This document shows positions 33,136-43,373 of a stretch of 64,000 nucleotides of DNA, piece after piece. The first letter of the stretch is position 1. Each line of letters opens with the position of its first letter. A model generated the notes under the pieces. The model saw only the letters and a program-made list of their open reading frames with translations. It had not been told where the DNA came from and did no database searches. Source of the stretch: Halobaculum sp. MBLA0147 (lineage in GTDB: Archaea > Halobacteriota > Halobacteria > Halobacteriales > Haloferacaceae); assembly GCF_041361345.1 (NCBI RefSeq), contig NZ_JBGKAD010000001.1:2542001-2606000 (forward strand), in the 5' to 3' direction. The position numbers were made by a program, and so were the translations under genes.

Positions 33136-34387
33136 ATCGCACGAGGACGACCACCCGACGGACGCCGACCGGCAACCGGCCGACGACACGACGGCATCCG
33201 ATCTCCTCGCGACGGACGGTGGCGAGGCCGCGGCTGCCTTCGAGTTCGCGACGAGCGAGCGCGTCGGGCGGGTGGAGCCGTCCGCGACGCTGGCGATCGG
33301 TAATCGCGCGGCCGAGTTGGAGGCCGACGGGATCGACGTGGTCGACCTGTCGGTCGGTGAACCGGACTTCCCGACCCCCGAGAACGTCGTCGAGGCGGGG
33401 AAAGCCGCGTTGGACGCCGGTCACACCGGCTACACATCCTCGAACGGCGTTCCCGAACTGAAGGAGGCGATCGCGGAGAAACTCCGTGGCGACGGGATCG
33501 ACGCGACCGCCGACGAGGTGATCGTCACCCCCGGCGCGAAGCAGGCACTGTACGAGACGGTCCAGTCGCTCGTCGACCCGGGTGACGAGGTCGTCTTACT
33601 CGACCCGGCGTGGGTCTCCTACGAGCCGATGGTGAAACTGGCCGACGGGGAGACGACCCACGTCGACACCGCTCCCTCCTTCGACCTGGAGCCGGCACTC
33701 GACGACCTGGCGGCCGCCGTGGACGACGAGACGGAACTGCTCGTCGTCACGACGCCGTCGAACCCGACCGGGGCGGTGTACTCCGAGGCGGCGCTGCGTG
33801 GCGTACGTGACATCGCCGTCGAGCACGACGTGGCGGTGATCGCCGACGAGATCTACGGGGAGATCACCTTCGACGGCCGCGAGCAGACGAGTCTCGCGAG
33901 TCTCGACGGGATGGCCGACCGCACGGTGACGATCAACGGCTTCTCGAAGGCGTACTCGATGACCGGCTGGCGGCTCGGCTACCTCCACGCGACGGGGTCG
34001 CTGGTCGGCGAGGCGGGGAAACTCCACTCACACTCCGTCTCGTGTGCGACGAACTTCGTCCAGCGGGCCGGGATCGAGGCGCTGGAGAACACCGACGAGG
34101 CGGTCGCGGAGATGGTCGACGCCTTCCAAGCGCGACGCGACCTCGTCGTCGACCTACTCGCGGACGCCGGCGTCGCGGTGGACCCGCCGGAAGGGGCCTT
34201 CTACATGATGGTCCCGGTCGACGACGACGACCAGACGTGGGCGGAACGCGCCATCGACGAGGCCCACGTCGCCACGGTGCCCGGCAACGCCTTCGGCGCG
34301 CCGGGGTACGTCCGGATCTCCTACGCCGCCAGCGAGGCGCGTCTCCGCGAGGGGATCGACCGACTCGTGGACCACGGCCTGCTGTAA
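33128..34387 (+). CDS. PLP-dependent class I aminotransferase (aspartate aminotransferase type)
   Basis: Fold-type I aminotransferase, 419 aa. PLP lysine is Lys274 (NGFSKAYSMTGWRLGY); other cofactor contacts are Asn212 (TPSNPTGA), Asp240 and Tyr243 (ADEIYGE) and the C-terminal Arg in YVRISYAAS. A 40-residue acidic extension precedes the conserved VGRVEPSATLAIGNRAAEL. It overlaps ribH by 8 nt in another frame, so the two are co-expressed; no metabolic link is obvious. Aspartate or an aromatic/branched amino acid is the likely donor. Confidence 0.9.
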   Translation: MSESHEDDHPTDADRQPADDTTASDLLATDGGEAAAAFEFATSERVGRVEPSATLAIGNRAAELEADGIDVVDLSVGEPDFPTPENVVEAGKAALDAGHTGYTSSNGVPELKEAIAEKLRGDGIDATADEVIVTPGAKQALYETVQSLVDPGDEVVLLDPAWVSYEPMVKLADGETTHVDTAPSFDLEPALDDLAAAVDDETELLVVTTPSNPTGAVYSEAALRGVRDIAVEHDVAVIADEIYGEITFDGREQTSLASLDGMADRTVTINGFSKAYSMTGWRLGYLHATGSLVGEAGKLHSHSVSCATNFVQRAGIEALENTDEAVAEMVDAFQARRDLVVDLLADAGVAVDPPEGAFYMMVPVDDDDQTWAERAIDEAHVATVPGNAFGAPGYVRISYAASEARLREGIDRLVDHGLL

Positions 34388-34581
34388 CCGGCGCTCCGCC
34401 GTCGACATCGCCTTCTCTCGGCGCCTGTTCGTCCCCATCTCGTCTCTCTCACCAGTCGGAACGACCCGTCAGTACCCAGTCCCCCCGTCCACGCCACCAC
34501 GCGACCACGCCGCCGTCTCCGGGTACCGAGACACGTTCACGCGGGGGAAGATTCAAGTAGTATCTTGCAGTACGGTAACGT

Positions 34582-34827
34582 GTGACATCCGACGGCCCGA
34601 CCCTGACGGTGGAGCGAGCGGCGGAGGTGTCCGAGGAGACGACGGTCCGGCACGTCGACCAGTTGTCGGACGCGACACGTCGTGCGCTACGGACGCTCGC
34701 GGACGGCGAGACGCGCCCGGTGCCGGGGCTGGAAGCCGGCGAGATCGTCGTCGCCACCACGTACTACCGGGTCGCGTGTGTCGAGACGCCCGCGGAGGAG
34801 GCGGAAGCGGAGACGGTCCGCGCCTGA
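34582..34827 (+). CDS. Small acidic haloarchaeal protein, unknown function
   Basis: 81 aa, no recognised domain. The sequence TVRHVDQLSDATRRALRTLA then VPGLEAGEIVVATTYYRVAC suggests a helix followed by beta-strands. The GTG start has TTCAAGT at 34552-34558 about 27 nt upstream. I recognise similar short proteins in haloarchaeal genomes but no function. Confidence 0.6.
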   Translation: MTSDGPTLTVERAAEVSEETTVRHVDQLSDATRRALRTLADGETRPVPGLEAGEIVVATTYYRVACVETPAEEAEAETVRA

Positions 34828-34961
34828 GGCGGCCGGTTCGCGGCCGGGGTGGTCGCGTCTCTCTCGGTTCCCGTGTGACGGCCCGACACCTCCGAGCGAC
34901 GGGTTCGTCCGATTCGGGCGGGACCGACACCGTTTTCGGCGGCTCGCGCCGAGCGTGTGGC

Positions 34962-35381
34962 ATGGACGGCGGAGCTTCCTCAGACATGACGCTCGCGTTC
35001 GAGTTGGAGGCGTTGAAGTCGCTCGCCGACCCGAACGCGGTGTTCAACGACGCACGGAAGTGGACGGAGTACGTCGGCGTCGTCTCCGAGAAGCCGACGT
35101 ACGTCGTCACCAACTTCACCCGCAAACACCGGGTGCGACAGGACTTCTTCTCCGGCCCACGGGGTGTCGCCGAGTCGCTGGAGAACGTCGGCGAGCAGTT
35201 CGACACGGACCGGCACGTCTTCGTCGGGACGACGGACGAGGACGCCGACCTCGCCGACTCGGTCGGCTGGGAGTACGTCGACCTCGAGACGGCCGCCGAC
35301 GCGGCCGGCTGGGACGTGGCCGTCGGCGGCGAGGCCGACGACCCCTTCGAGGACGACGCCGGGCGCGACGACTGGCCCTGA
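34962..35381 (+). CDS. DUF7124-like haloarchaeal protein
   Basis: 139 aa, soluble and acidic. MTLAFELEALKSLADPNAVF, VVSEKPTYVVTNFTRKHRVR and QDFFSGPRGVAESLENV form a conserved block found across haloarchaea and, from memory, named DUF7124. The C-terminal 20 residues are Asp/Glu-rich. The start at 34962 gives MDGGASSDMTLAF; ATG 34986 is an alternative. The fold is unknown; the Phe/Arg-rich block could be a nucleotide or nucleic-acid binding patch, but this is only a guess. Confidence 0.7.
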   Translation: MDGGASSDMTLAFELEALKSLADPNAVFNDARKWTEYVGVVSEKPTYVVTNFTRKHRVRQDFFSGPRGVAESLENVGEQFDTDRHVFVGTTDEDADLADSVGWEYVDLETAADAAGWDVAVGGEADDPFEDDAGRDDWP

Positions 35382-35479
35382 CGCGAGACGAGACCGACGG
35401 GCGGGGAGACACCGACGAAGTCGAGACGGCACCGACGAGCGTGACGACCCCGACGGCGGCCCGCTCACCTGCCCCCTTC

Positions 35480-35770
35480 TCACTCGGCGGGTTCGACGGT
35501 GAACCGTGCCGGCGCGAGGTTCCCGCTGCGACACGACGGACACTGTGAGGGGTCGTTGACGGGGTCGTCGAAGCGGTCGAACCCACAGTCGCGACACTCC
35601 GGCGGGGCGACGAGGAACTGTTCGCCGTCGCCGACGGACGCGGCGACGTGTTCGAGGTGGCCGTACACCTGTGGCTCCGGCACCTCCAGCGCCGCGGCCA
35701 ACTGCGCTGCCGTCGCCGGCTCGTCGCGCAACTGGTCCGCGATCCGCTCGCGTGTGGTTCTGTTTGGCAT
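35480..35770 (-). CDS. HTH / zinc-ribbon transcriptional regulator (COG3357 type)
   Basis: 96 aa. A winged-helix N-terminal half (RERIADQLRDEPATAAQLAA, ALEVPEPQVYGHLEHVA) is joined to a C-terminal zinc ribbon with CRDCGFDRF and CPSCRSGNL. This matches predicted regulators fused to a zinc ribbon in Euryarchaeota. It lies directly after alaS; an in-frame GTG at 35806 begins immediately after the alaS TGA, so the two genes form one unit. The regulated target is unknown. Confidence 0.82.
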   Translation of the reverse strand: MPNRTTRERIADQLRDEPATAAQLAAALEVPEPQVYGHLEHVAASVGDGEQFLVAPPECRDCGFDRFDDPVNDPSQCPSCRSGNLAPARFTVEPAE

Positions 35771-35806
35771 CGGCTGCTCCGTGTGGTGAGTCGCGTCGTT
35801 CTCCAC

Positions 35807-38572
35807 TCAGGCGTCGCGGACCGCGGTCAACACGTCCGGTGCGGCCGCGAGCGCGTCGTCCAAGGCGTCGACGTCCGGTCCACCGCCCTGTGCGAAGTCC
35901 GGCGGCCCGCCACCGCCTCCCCCGACGCGACTCGCGAGTTCTGCGACGACCTCGCCGGCGTCGACGCCGACACCCTCGGGGACGCCGACGACGAACGTCG
36001 CCGACCCGCCCGCGCCGGAGCCGAGCACCGCGACGGTGCCCTCCTCGACGAGTGCGTTCGCGGTCGCCCGCAACTCCTCCGTGTCGCCGTCGACACGTCG
36101 GACGACGGCCTCGGCGTCACCCACGTCGACCGTGTCCCCGGTCGCCGACGCCCGCACCTCGGCGAGTTCCTGCTTCAGGCGCTCGATCTCCTTGCCGCGC
36201 TCCTTCCACTCCGTGAAGAACCGCTCGGCCGTCTCGGGCACGTCCAGCGGGTCCACGTCCAACACGGCCGCGGCCTCGTACAGCGCGTTCTCCTCGCGGT
36301 GGGTCGCCTCGATCGCCGCGTCGCCGGCCGCGAACACCAGCCGCTCGACCCCGTCCTGGACGGGCTCGGTCGTCGACAGCTTGATCACACCCAGGTCGCC
36401 CGTCCGGGCGACGTGTGTCCCGCCACACGCCTGCACGTCCGGTCCGACTTCGACGACCCGGATCTCCTCGCCCGGGGGGATGCCACCCTGGTAGAGGTCG
36501 AAGCCGTACTCCGCCTCCGCCTCGTTGCGGCCGGGCCACGACTGCGTCACCGGGACGTTCTCGCGCACGAGCTCGTTCGCGACGCGTTCGATCTCCTCGA
36601 CCTCCGTGCGGGTGATCCGGTCGTAGTGCGTCACGTCGAGCCGCGCCGAGTCGACCCCCTTCTGTGCGCCAGCTTGCCGGACGTGGTCGCCCAACACCTG
36701 CCGAGCGGCGTAGCCGACGACGTGTGTCGCCGTGTGGTGGCGCATCAGCCGCCGGCGGCGGTCGGCGTCGAGTTGGCCGCGGACGAACTCGCCCGTCCCC
36801 GGGTCGGCGTCCGTCCGGTGGAGCACGACCCCGTCGTGGATCTGCACGTCGGTCACGTCGACGGTCGTCTCCTCCGTCGAGAGCGTCCCGTGGTCGGCGG
36901 GCTGCCCACCGCCCTCCGGGTAGAACATCGTCTGGTCGAGCACCACGTCGAAGTCGCCGTCCGCGCGCTCGAACACGTCGAGGACGACCGCCTCGAACTC
37001 CGTCCGCTCCTGGTCGTCGTAGTAGAGCCGGTCCGTCTCGGGCAACTCCGCGACCCGCTCGTCGCGCTCGCTCGTCGCCGTCCCGCCGGTCGCGGCGTCG
37101 TGGCGCTCGGCGACGAGCCCGTAGAAGTCGTCGGGCACGTCGACGGCGGCCCCCTCCTCGCTCGCGATCTCCGCCACGGTGTCCGGCTGGATCCCGTGGG
37201 AGTCGTACAGCTCCACCAACTCCTCGGTCGGTACCGGCTCGTCGGCGTCGGCGTACTCCTCGGCGAGTTGCCGGACGCGCCGCCGGCCGCGTTCGAGCGT
37301 CTCGCGGTACTTGCGCACCTCCGTCCGCACCACGTCGCGGATCAGGTCGCGGTTCTCGTAGCCGAGCCGCTCGGCCTGCATGTCGACGAGTTCGTCCAAC
37401 GGCGCGTCGATCCCAACGCGGTCGACGAGTCGCTTGGTGCGGCGCAACACCATCCGGGCGAGGTACCCCGTCCCGACGTTCGAGGGGACGATCTCGTCGC
37501 CGAACATGTACGCCAGCGTCCGGCAGTGGTCGGCGACCGCGTAGATGTCCTCCAACGGCTCCAACAGTTCCGTCAGGCGGTCGGCGTCTACGTCGAGTTC
37601 GTCGGCGATCTCCGCGCGGGCCGCCGCGAAGTCCTCCACGTCGTCGATGTCGAGTTTCCCGGCGAGCTTCGACGCGCGGTTGATCAGCGCCGCCTCCTCG
37701 TCGGTGTGTTCGATCCCGGCGTTGTCCTTCAGGAACTCGATCGCCTCCGGGTACACCGCCTCGTACACCGTCGGCGTCCCCTGACTCATCCAGGTCCACC
37801 GCTCCAACCCGTAACCGGTGTCGACGACCCGGCGATCCATCTGGGTGTAGCGGTTGCCGTCCTTCATCTCGTACTCCCCGTCCGGGTCTCGCTCCATCGA
37901 CATGAAGACGAGCGTCGCCAACTCGGCACCGCGGTAGATCACTTCGAACGCCGGCCCGGCGTTGCCGCCGCCGACCCACGGGTCCTCGATGAACGTCAAC
38001 TCCGAGAGGTCGACGCCGAACTCCGCGAAGAACCCCTCACAGAACTCCACACACTCGTCTTTCCAGTACACCTCTCCCTCGTAGGCGTAGTCGGTGTCGG
38101 GGTCGGCGTTGAACGCGTGGTGGCCCATCATCTCGAAGGCCATCGTGTGGCGGCCGGTCCGGCCGACGTTGTCGATGTCCTGCATCCGGATACACGGCTG
38201 GGACACCGCCAGCGGGTTCGCCGGCGGCGGGGACTGCCCGCTGGTGACGTGTGGCTGGAAGTCGTAGATCGACGCCTGCGTCAAGAGCACGTCGTCGCGC
38301 CAGCGGTTCGCGGCGACGGGGTACGGGGAGACGCGTTCGTGGTCGTGGGCCTCGAAGTACGAGAGGAACGCCTCTCGCATCTCTTCGAGGGTGTACTCGC
38401 GGTCGAAGCCGGGGTCGTCGACGAAGGAGTACTCCTCGCAGGGTGGTTCCCCACACAGCTCGCGGTCGTGGTCGCGGGTCCAGAAGTGCGCACCACAGGA
38501 GGAACACTCCGTCCGAGTGAACCCCTCCTCCTCGAAGTAGTCCAGTCGGTACGCTTCGGTGAGGTCGGTCAT
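35807..38572 (-). CDS. alaS: Alanyl-tRNA synthetase
   Basis: Archaeal-type AlaRS of 921 aa. The N-terminal class II catalytic domain has the archaeal zinc-binding insertion [20 protein letters not shown], then FMTQAS-type [20 protein letters not shown] and [18 protein letters not shown]. The editing domain carries the metal site HHTATH and [10 protein letters not shown], both intact, so mis-serylated tRNA can be cleared. A Gly-rich C-Ala domain (VASGEAV-like [19 protein letters not shown]) closes the protein. The ATG 38572 has a CCCTTTTGC element about 30 nt upstream. Confidence 0.96.
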   Translation of the reverse strand: MTDLTEAYRLDYFEEEGFTRTECSSCGAHFWTRDHDRELCGEPPCEEYSFVDDPGFDREYTLEEMREAFLSYFEAHDHERVSPYPVAANRWRDDVLLTQASIYDFQPHVTSGQSPPPANPLAVSQPCIRMQDIDNVGRTGRHTMAFEMMGHHAFNADPDTDYAYEGEVYWKDECVEFCEGFFAEFGVDLSELTFIEDPWVGGGNAGPAFEVIYRGAELATLVFMSMERDPDGEYEMKDGNRYTQMDRRVVDTGYGLERWTWMSQGTPTVYEAVYPEAIEFLKDNAGIEHTDEEAALINRASKLAGKLDIDDVEDFAAARAEIADELDVDADRLTELLEPLEDIYAVADHCRTLAYMFGDEIVPSNVGTGYLARMVLRRTKRLVDRVGIDAPLDELVDMQAERLGYENRDLIRDVVRTEVRKYRETLERGRRRVRQLAEEYADADEPVPTEELVELYDSHGIQPDTVAEIASEEGAAVDVPDDFYGLVAERHDAATGGTATSERDERVAELPETDRLYYDDQERTEFEAVVLDVFERADGDFDVVLDQTMFYPEGGGQPADHGTLSTEETTVDVTDVQIHDGVVLHRTDADPGTGEFVRGQLDADRRRRLMRHHTATHVVGYAARQVLGDHVRQAGAQKGVDSARLDVTHYDRITRTEVEEIERVANELVRENVPVTQSWPGRNEAEAEYGFDLYQGGIPPGEEIRVVEVGPDVQACGGTHVARTGDLGVIKLSTTEPVQDGVERLVFAAGDAAIEATHREENALYEAAAVLDVDPLDVPETAERFFTEWKERGKEIERLKQELAEVRASATGDTVDVGDAEAVVRRVDGDTEELRATANALVEEGTVAVLGSGAGGSATFVVGVPEGVGVDAGEVVAELASRVGGGGGGPPDFAQGGGPDVDALDDALAAAPDVLTAVRDA

Positions 38573-38703
38573 TCGGTCGTGTCTTGGTCCGTCTCTCCGC
38601 AAAAGGGTTCCGGGTACGGAGCGCCCGCTGACGGCCGCGAGACACCACGAACTGGCGGCTCTGCGTGGGACGTGTGACCCGGCAGACCGCCCGCGCGATC
38701 ACA

Positions 38704-38795
38704 CGACACGACCGCGACACACCGCACGACACGACCGCGACACACCGCACGACACGACCGCGACACACCACACGCCGCGACCGCGACACACCACA
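38704..38795. repeat. 23-bp tandem repeat, four copies
   Basis: Units start at 38704, 38727, 38750 and 38773. The first two are identical; the consensus is CGACACGACCGCGACACACC plus GCA or ACA. It lies in the 297-bp spacer between divergent alaS and the histidine kinase gene and otherwise holds only their promoters (TTTTTAATC near 38826). Confidence 0.9.
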
Positions 38796-38869
38796 CGCTA
38801 CGAGACGGAACCGCACGACTCGCCAGCTTTTTAATCGCCGACTCCGCTATCGCAGGTAGTACAGATTCT

Positions 38870-41626
38870 ATGGGGCGCGAGGTATCCGTGTTGGTCGTCG
38901 GGGACGCAGACACCGCCGACGCGTTGGCTGGACGGGCAGACCTCTCCGTCGTCGCGACCGACCGCGAGTCGGTCGCCGACGCGCTCGCTCCCGAGCACGA
39001 CGTGGTCGTGGTCGTCGACGAACCTCTGGTCGAGGAGGCGACGTTGTCGACGGTCGAGTCACTCGGCGTCCCGGTCGTCTTCTACGGTGCCGAGCGCCCG
39101 ACGGCGTCGTGGCTCGACGGGTTCGTCCGCCGGACCGACGACGGCGTCGGTCACCTCGTCGACGAACTCCACCACGCCGTCGCCGGGGAGACGCGGCTGC
39201 AGCTCCGCGAACACCGGCGACAGCTCGCCACACTCCACGACGGCGCCGCCGAGTTGGCGGCTGTGCGCACCGTCCAGGAGTTGTACGACCGCACACTGGA
39301 CGTGGCACGCGACGTGTTGTCGTTCGACCACGGACTGTTGCTGGTCCGCTCCGACGACACCCTGGAGACGGTCGCACACACGCCGGGGGAGTGGGCGCCC
39401 GAACGGGAGCCGACTGGGGGGAGTCTGGCCGGCGAGACGCTCTCGTCGGGCGCCCCGACCGTCGTCGACGACATCGCGGCCGACGACCGGGGGAGCCGAC
39501 ACGGCGTCTCCAGATCCGTGCTGTCGGTCCCGGTCGGCGACGACGCCGTCGTCCAGTTCGGGTCGGAGGCACCCAACGGGTTCGGCGCCTCCGACGTGGA
39601 GGCCGCCCAACTGCTGGCGACCCACGTCGAGGAGACGCGCGACCGGCTGGTGGCGGAGGCGGACGCACGCACCCGTCGCGAACGGATCGCGGCGCTGCAC
39701 CGAGCCGCCACGAACCTGATCGACGCGGACGACCCCGAGACGGTGTACGAGCGGACCGTCGGCATCGCCGCCGACGTGTTGCGACTCGACGGCTGTGTGC
39801 TCGCGGAGGCGACCGACGACGAGTTCGTCGTGCTCGCGGACGCCGACACCGTCGACGACCCGGGCGACCGGCTCACCGACCGTGGGCACGGCGTCTTGGA
39901 GCGGACCTACGAGACCGGCGAGGCGGTGCTCGTCGACGACGTGCGGGCCGACGAGCACGCAGAGCCGACCGACGACAGCTACCGGGCGGCGCTGTCGGTG
40001 CCGTTCGGCGACGTGGGTGTGTTCCAGGCGGCCGCCGCCGAGCCCGGCGCCTACGACGAGACGGACCGGGAACTCGCGGAGCTGTTGGTGTCGTACGCCA
40101 CGACCACGCTGGAGCGGATCGCCTCCGAGCGCGCACTCCGCGAGTCACAGTCGACCATCGAGCGGCTCCACGAGGCCGCGACGCGGGTCGCGGCGGCCGA
40201 CGACGAGGCGGCGGTCGTCGACCGCGCGATGGCCGCCGCCAAGGAGGTGCTCGCCTTCGACCTGTGTACGCTGGATCTGGTCGACGAGAGCGGGGAACGA
40301 CTCCACCCGGCCGCCACCTCCGACGACGAGGCGGTCGAGTCGGAGTCGTCAGACGTCGAGGAGGGCGGTCTCGCGGGGAAGACGTTCCGCGAGGGAGAGA
40401 CGTTCGTCGTCGACGATCTGGCGGCCGACGACGACGCCGACCCGACGAAACGCGAGTACCGGTCGGCGATCAGCGTCCCGGTCGGTCGTGTCGGCGTGTT
40501 CCAGGCCGTCTCGACGGAGACCGGCGCCTTCGACGACGACGACGTCGACCGCGCGGAACTACTGATGGCACACGTCGCGGTGTCGCTCGAACGGGTCCGC
40601 GCCGAAGACGGGCTCCGCGACGAGCGGGACCGACTGTCGGCACTGTTCGAGAACATCCCGGACGCGGTCGTCTCCTTCGAGATGACCGACGAGGGCCCGA
40701 TCGTCGAGAACGTCAACGCCGCCTTCGAGGCGACGTTCGGCTACGAGGCCGCGACCTTGCGCGGTGAGAACTTGGACGAGTACATCGTCCCGCCGGCGGA
40801 CACGGAGATCTCCGCCGACGCAGACACCCTGAACGAGCGCCTCCGTGCCGGCGAGAACGTCCGCCACGAGTGTCGTCGGCGAACCGCCGACGGGATCCGA
40901 GACTTCCTGATGTACGTCGTCCCGCTGGAACTCGGGACGGAGAACGTCGCCGGCTACGCCATCTACTCCGACATCACCGACCGGAAGGAGCGCGAGCGGG
41001 AGCTCCGACGCCAGAACGAGCGACTCGACGAGTTCGCCTCCGTCGTCAGCCACGACCTCCGGAATCCCATCTCCATCGCGGACGGGTGGCTCGACATGGC
41101 CCGCCGGACCGGCGACGAGGAACACTTCGACCGCGTGCAGGACGCGATCGACCGGATGGACGTGCTCGTCGACGACCTGCTCACGTTGGCTCGCGAGGGC
41201 GAGGTGGTCGGCGACCCAGAACCGGTCGAGGTGGCGGCAGTCGCCGAGGAGGCGTGGAGTCACGTCGACACCGCGCGCGCGACGCTGGAGACGGGCGACG
41301 CCGTCGGCGTCACGGTGGAGGCGGACCCCGATCGCCTCTCGGAGTTGTTCGAGAACCTCTACCGGAACGCGGTCGAACACGGTGGGACGGACGTGGTCGT
41401 CCGCGTCCGCGAGGCGCCGGGCGGATTCGCGGTCGCAGACGACGGCCCCGGCGTCCCCGAGGCCGACAGAGAGAGCGTGTTCGACGCCGGGGTCACGACC
41501 AGCGAGGACGGCACCGGCTTCGGGCTCCCGATCGTCAAACGGATCGCCGAGGCACACGGCTGGCGCGTCACGTTGGACGACTCGTGGGCCGACGGCGCCC
41601 GGTTCGTGTTCACCGACACGGAGTGA
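38870..41626 (+). CDS. Hybrid-type soluble histidine kinase: receiver-like, 3 GAF, PAS, HisKA, HATPase
   Basis: Signal-transducing kinase of 918 aa with no membrane helix. Order: a degenerate response-regulator-like region (1-95), GAF (about 105-250), GAF (262-415), GAF (420-578), PAS (585-712), HisKA with phosphorylated His728 in VVSHDLRNPISIADGW, and HATPase (805-918) with NLYRNAVEH, ADDGPGVPEAD and GTGFGLPIVKRI. Each GAF ends with a VSVPVG/F-type strand and VFQA loop, so they are related to each other, probably by duplication. The sensed ligand or light/redox cue is unknown, and no response regulator is adjacent, as is usual in haloarchaea. Confidence 0.9.
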   Translation: MGREVSVLVVGDADTADALAGRADLSVVATDRESVADALAPEHDVVVVVDEPLVEEATLSTVESLGVPVVFYGAERPTASWLDGFVRRTDDGVGHLVDELHHAVAGETRLQLREHRRQLATLHDGAAELAAVRTVQELYDRTLDVARDVLSFDHGLLLVRSDDTLETVAHTPGEWAPEREPTGGSLAGETLSSGAPTVVDDIAADDRGSRHGVSRSVLSVPVGDDAVVQFGSEAPNGFGASDVEAAQLLATHVEETRDRLVAEADARTRRERIAALHRAATNLIDADDPETVYERTVGIAADVLRLDGCVLAEATDDEFVVLADADTVDDPGDRLTDRGHGVLERTYETGEAVLVDDVRADEHAEPTDDSYRAALSVPFGDVGVFQAAAAEPGAYDETDRELAELLVSYATTTLERIASERALRESQSTIERLHEAATRVAAADDEAAVVDRAMAAAKEVLAFDLCTLDLVDESGERLHPAATSDDEAVESESSDVEEGGLAGKTFREGETFVVDDLAADDDADPTKREYRSAISVPVGRVGVFQAVSTETGAFDDDDVDRAELLMAHVAVSLERVRAEDGLRDERDRLSALFENIPDAVVSFEMTDEGPIVENVNAAFEATFGYEAATLRGENLDEYIVPPADTEISADADTLNERLRAGENVRHECRRRTADGIRDFLMYVVPLELGTENVAGYAIYSDITDRKERERELRRQNERLDEFASVVSHDLRNPISIADGWLDMARRTGDEEHFDRVQDAIDRMDVLVDDLLTLAREGEVVGDPEPVEVAAVAEEAWSHVDTARATLETGDAVGVTVEADPDRLSELFENLYRNAVEHGGTDVVVRVREAPGGFAVADDGPGVPEADRESVFDAGVTTSEDGTGFGLPIVKRIAEAHGWRVTLDDSWADGARFVFTDTE

Positions 41627-41714
41627 AACGACGGGACGGCCCGTCGTCGACGGAGTCGTCACGACGCTCTCGTCGCCACCACGTTCTTGCCCACCGGTCG
41701 CGTCGATGCGACCG

Positions 41715-42224
41715 ATGAGCTCCAGACGGGTACTCGACCGGGCGGACTGGGACGACAGACTGGACGGCCCGCTGGGTGCGGTCGCGTTGGTGCTGGTCGT
41801 CAACGCCGTCGGCGCGGCACCGGCACTGCTTGCCGGCCCGGACACGGCGTGGTTCGCGGCGCTCGAGAAGCCGGGGATCTACCCGCCGTCGGCGACGTTC
41901 GCGGTCGTCTGGACGACACTGTTCACCCTCCAGGGAGTCGCCGTCTGGCTCGTGGTCCGCGGGGCGGTCGGCCGCGAGCGGCGACTGGCGCTCGGTGTCT
42001 TCGCCGCGCAGTTCCTCGTCAACGTGGCGTGGACACCCGCGTTCTTCGGGCTCCAGTCGATCCCGCTCGCACTCGTCGTCGCCGGGCTGCTCGTCCCGCT
42101 GGTCGCGGCCGCGGCGTACCGCTTCTGGTTGATCGACCGGCGTGCCGGCGCGCTACTCGTCCCCTACCTCGCGTGGGCCGGATTCGCCGTCCTGTTGACG
42201 TACCGGTTCCTCGTCGTGAACTGA
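41715..42224 (+). CDS. TspO/MBR family membrane protein
   Basis: Five-helix membrane protein of 169 aa. WFAALEKPGIYPPSATFAVV in the first loop, VWTTLFTLQGVAVWLVV, FLVNVAWTPAFFGLQSIPLA and the Trp-rich pattern match TspO, a porphyrin and cholesterol-binding protein linked to oxidative stress. ATG 41715 is favoured over ATG 41706 because GTTCTTG is centred about 27 nt before it. It follows the histidine kinase by 88 nt and may be co-regulated. Confidence 0.88.
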   Translation: MSSRRVLDRADWDDRLDGPLGAVALVLVVNAVGAAPALLAGPDTAWFAALEKPGIYPPSATFAVVWTTLFTLQGVAVWLVVRGAVGRERRLALGVFAAQFLVNVAWTPAFFGLQSIPLALVVAGLLVPLVAAAAYRFWLIDRRAGALLVPYLAWAGFAVLLTYRFLVVN

Positions 42225-42230
42225 CCGGGG

Positions 42231-42288
42231 CGTCGCGTCCTCCACCTGGTGTCACCGTCGCGTCCTCCACCTGGTGTCACCGTCGCGA
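42231..42288. repeat. 25-bp direct repeat, 2.3 copies
   Basis: CGTCGCGTCCTCCACCTGGT plus GTCAC occurs identically at 42231 and 42256, with a partial third at 42281. Located immediately after the TspO stop and before the promoter of the hydrolase gene. Confidence 0.85.
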
Positions 42289-42362
42289 CGCTCACACGTC
42301 GGTTCCGGCGTGTCCACGTGCCTCACGCGGCTTTCAAGTCGCGTCCCGGCGTAGTCTCCTGT

Positions 42363-43352
42363 ATGGCCTTCGACCGTCTCACGTCCACGCTGAAGTACGC
42401 CGGCTACGGCCTCCTCGCGGCCGGTGGGATCGCCGCCGCGACCCGGGGCCTCCGGGCCCGTGCGGGTGAGTTGGAACCGCCGTTGTCTGGTGACCACCAC
42501 ACGTTCCGCTGGCGCGGGATGGACGTGGCCTACACCGAAGCGGGCGACCCGGACGACGAGACGCTCGTCGCCGTCCACGGGATCAACGCCGCCGGCTCCT
42601 CCGGCGAGTTCCGCGAAGTGTTCGACGCGCTCGCCGCGGACTACCACGTCGTCGCGCCGGACCTCCCCGGGTTCGGCTGCTCGGACCGACCGCCGCTGCG
42701 CTACTCCGCGGCGCTGTACGAGGACTTCCTCGCGGACTTCCTCCGGGAGTACGACGAGCCCGCGGTGCTGGCCTCCTCGCTGTCGGCCGCGTACGTCGCG
42801 GCGGCACTGGACCGCGGCGACGTGACCGCGAGTCGCCTCGCACTCGTCTGTCCGACCGCGACCGGCGGCCCCGAACCGCCGAAGGTGTGGCTGCGCGAAC
42901 TGCTGCGCGCCCCGGTGCTCGGCGAGGGGCTCTACGCGCTGCTCGGCTCGAAGCCGTCGATCCGCTACTTCAACGCCGACCACGGCTACTGGGACCCCGC
43001 GAAGGCGGGCGACGACTGGCAGGACTACGAGTGGCGGACGGCCCACCAGGAAGGTGCCCGCTTCGCCCCGGCCTCCTTCGTCGCCGGCTTCCTCAACAGC
43101 GACGTGGCGCTGGGGCCACTGCTGGCGGAGTTGGACCTGCCGACGACGATCCTGTGGGGGCGGGAGGCGGACCTCCCGCCGCTCTCGACGGGCCGGGAGT
43201 TGGCCGAGACCGCGGACGCGACGCTGATCGCCTTCGACGACGCGATGCTGTTGCCACACGTCGAGTTCCCCGAGGCGTTCGTCGACGCCGTCACCGGTGA
43301 GTTCGGGGCGGCCGACGACCCCGACCGGACCGTCTCCGTCGAACGGGAGTGA
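42363..43352 (+). CDS. Alpha/beta-hydrolase fold protein with altered nucleophile elbow
   Basis: 329 aa. After a short hydrophobic N-terminus (14-28) come the oxyanion region LVAVHGINAAGSS (68-80) and PDLPGFGCSDRPP (99-111). The elbow reads VLASSLSAAY: Ser139 sits where the nucleophile should be, but the flanking glycines of GxSxG are Ala and Ser. The acid (WGREADLPPL) and the His in LPHVEFPEAF appear present. So it may be a hydrolase with a tight elbow or a non-catalytic relative. TTTCAAG at 42333-42339 is 27 nt before the ATG. Confidence 0.82.
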   Translation: MAFDRLTSTLKYAGYGLLAAGGIAAATRGLRARAGELEPPLSGDHHTFRWRGMDVAYTEAGDPDDETLVAVHGINAAGSSGEFREVFDALAADYHVVAPDLPGFGCSDRPPLRYSAALYEDFLADFLREYDEPAVLASSLSAAYVAAALDRGDVTASRLALVCPTATGGPEPPKVWLRELLRAPVLGEGLYALLGSKPSIRYFNADHGYWDPAKAGDDWQDYEWRTAHQEGARFAPASFVAGFLNSDVALGPLLAELDLPTTILWGREADLPPLSTGRELAETADATLIAFDDAMLLPHVEFPEAFVDAVTGEFGAADDPDRTVSVERE

Positions 43353-43373
43353 GTCGTCGCGGGGTGGAGCCGC

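Noticed and set aside
35648-38677. 1009-residue plus-strand open frame
   Set aside because: Exact antisense of alaS; Val/Arg/Asp-rich without recognisable motifs.
38704-38795. CRISPR-like repeats
   Set aside because: 23-bp units are directly adjacent without spacers.
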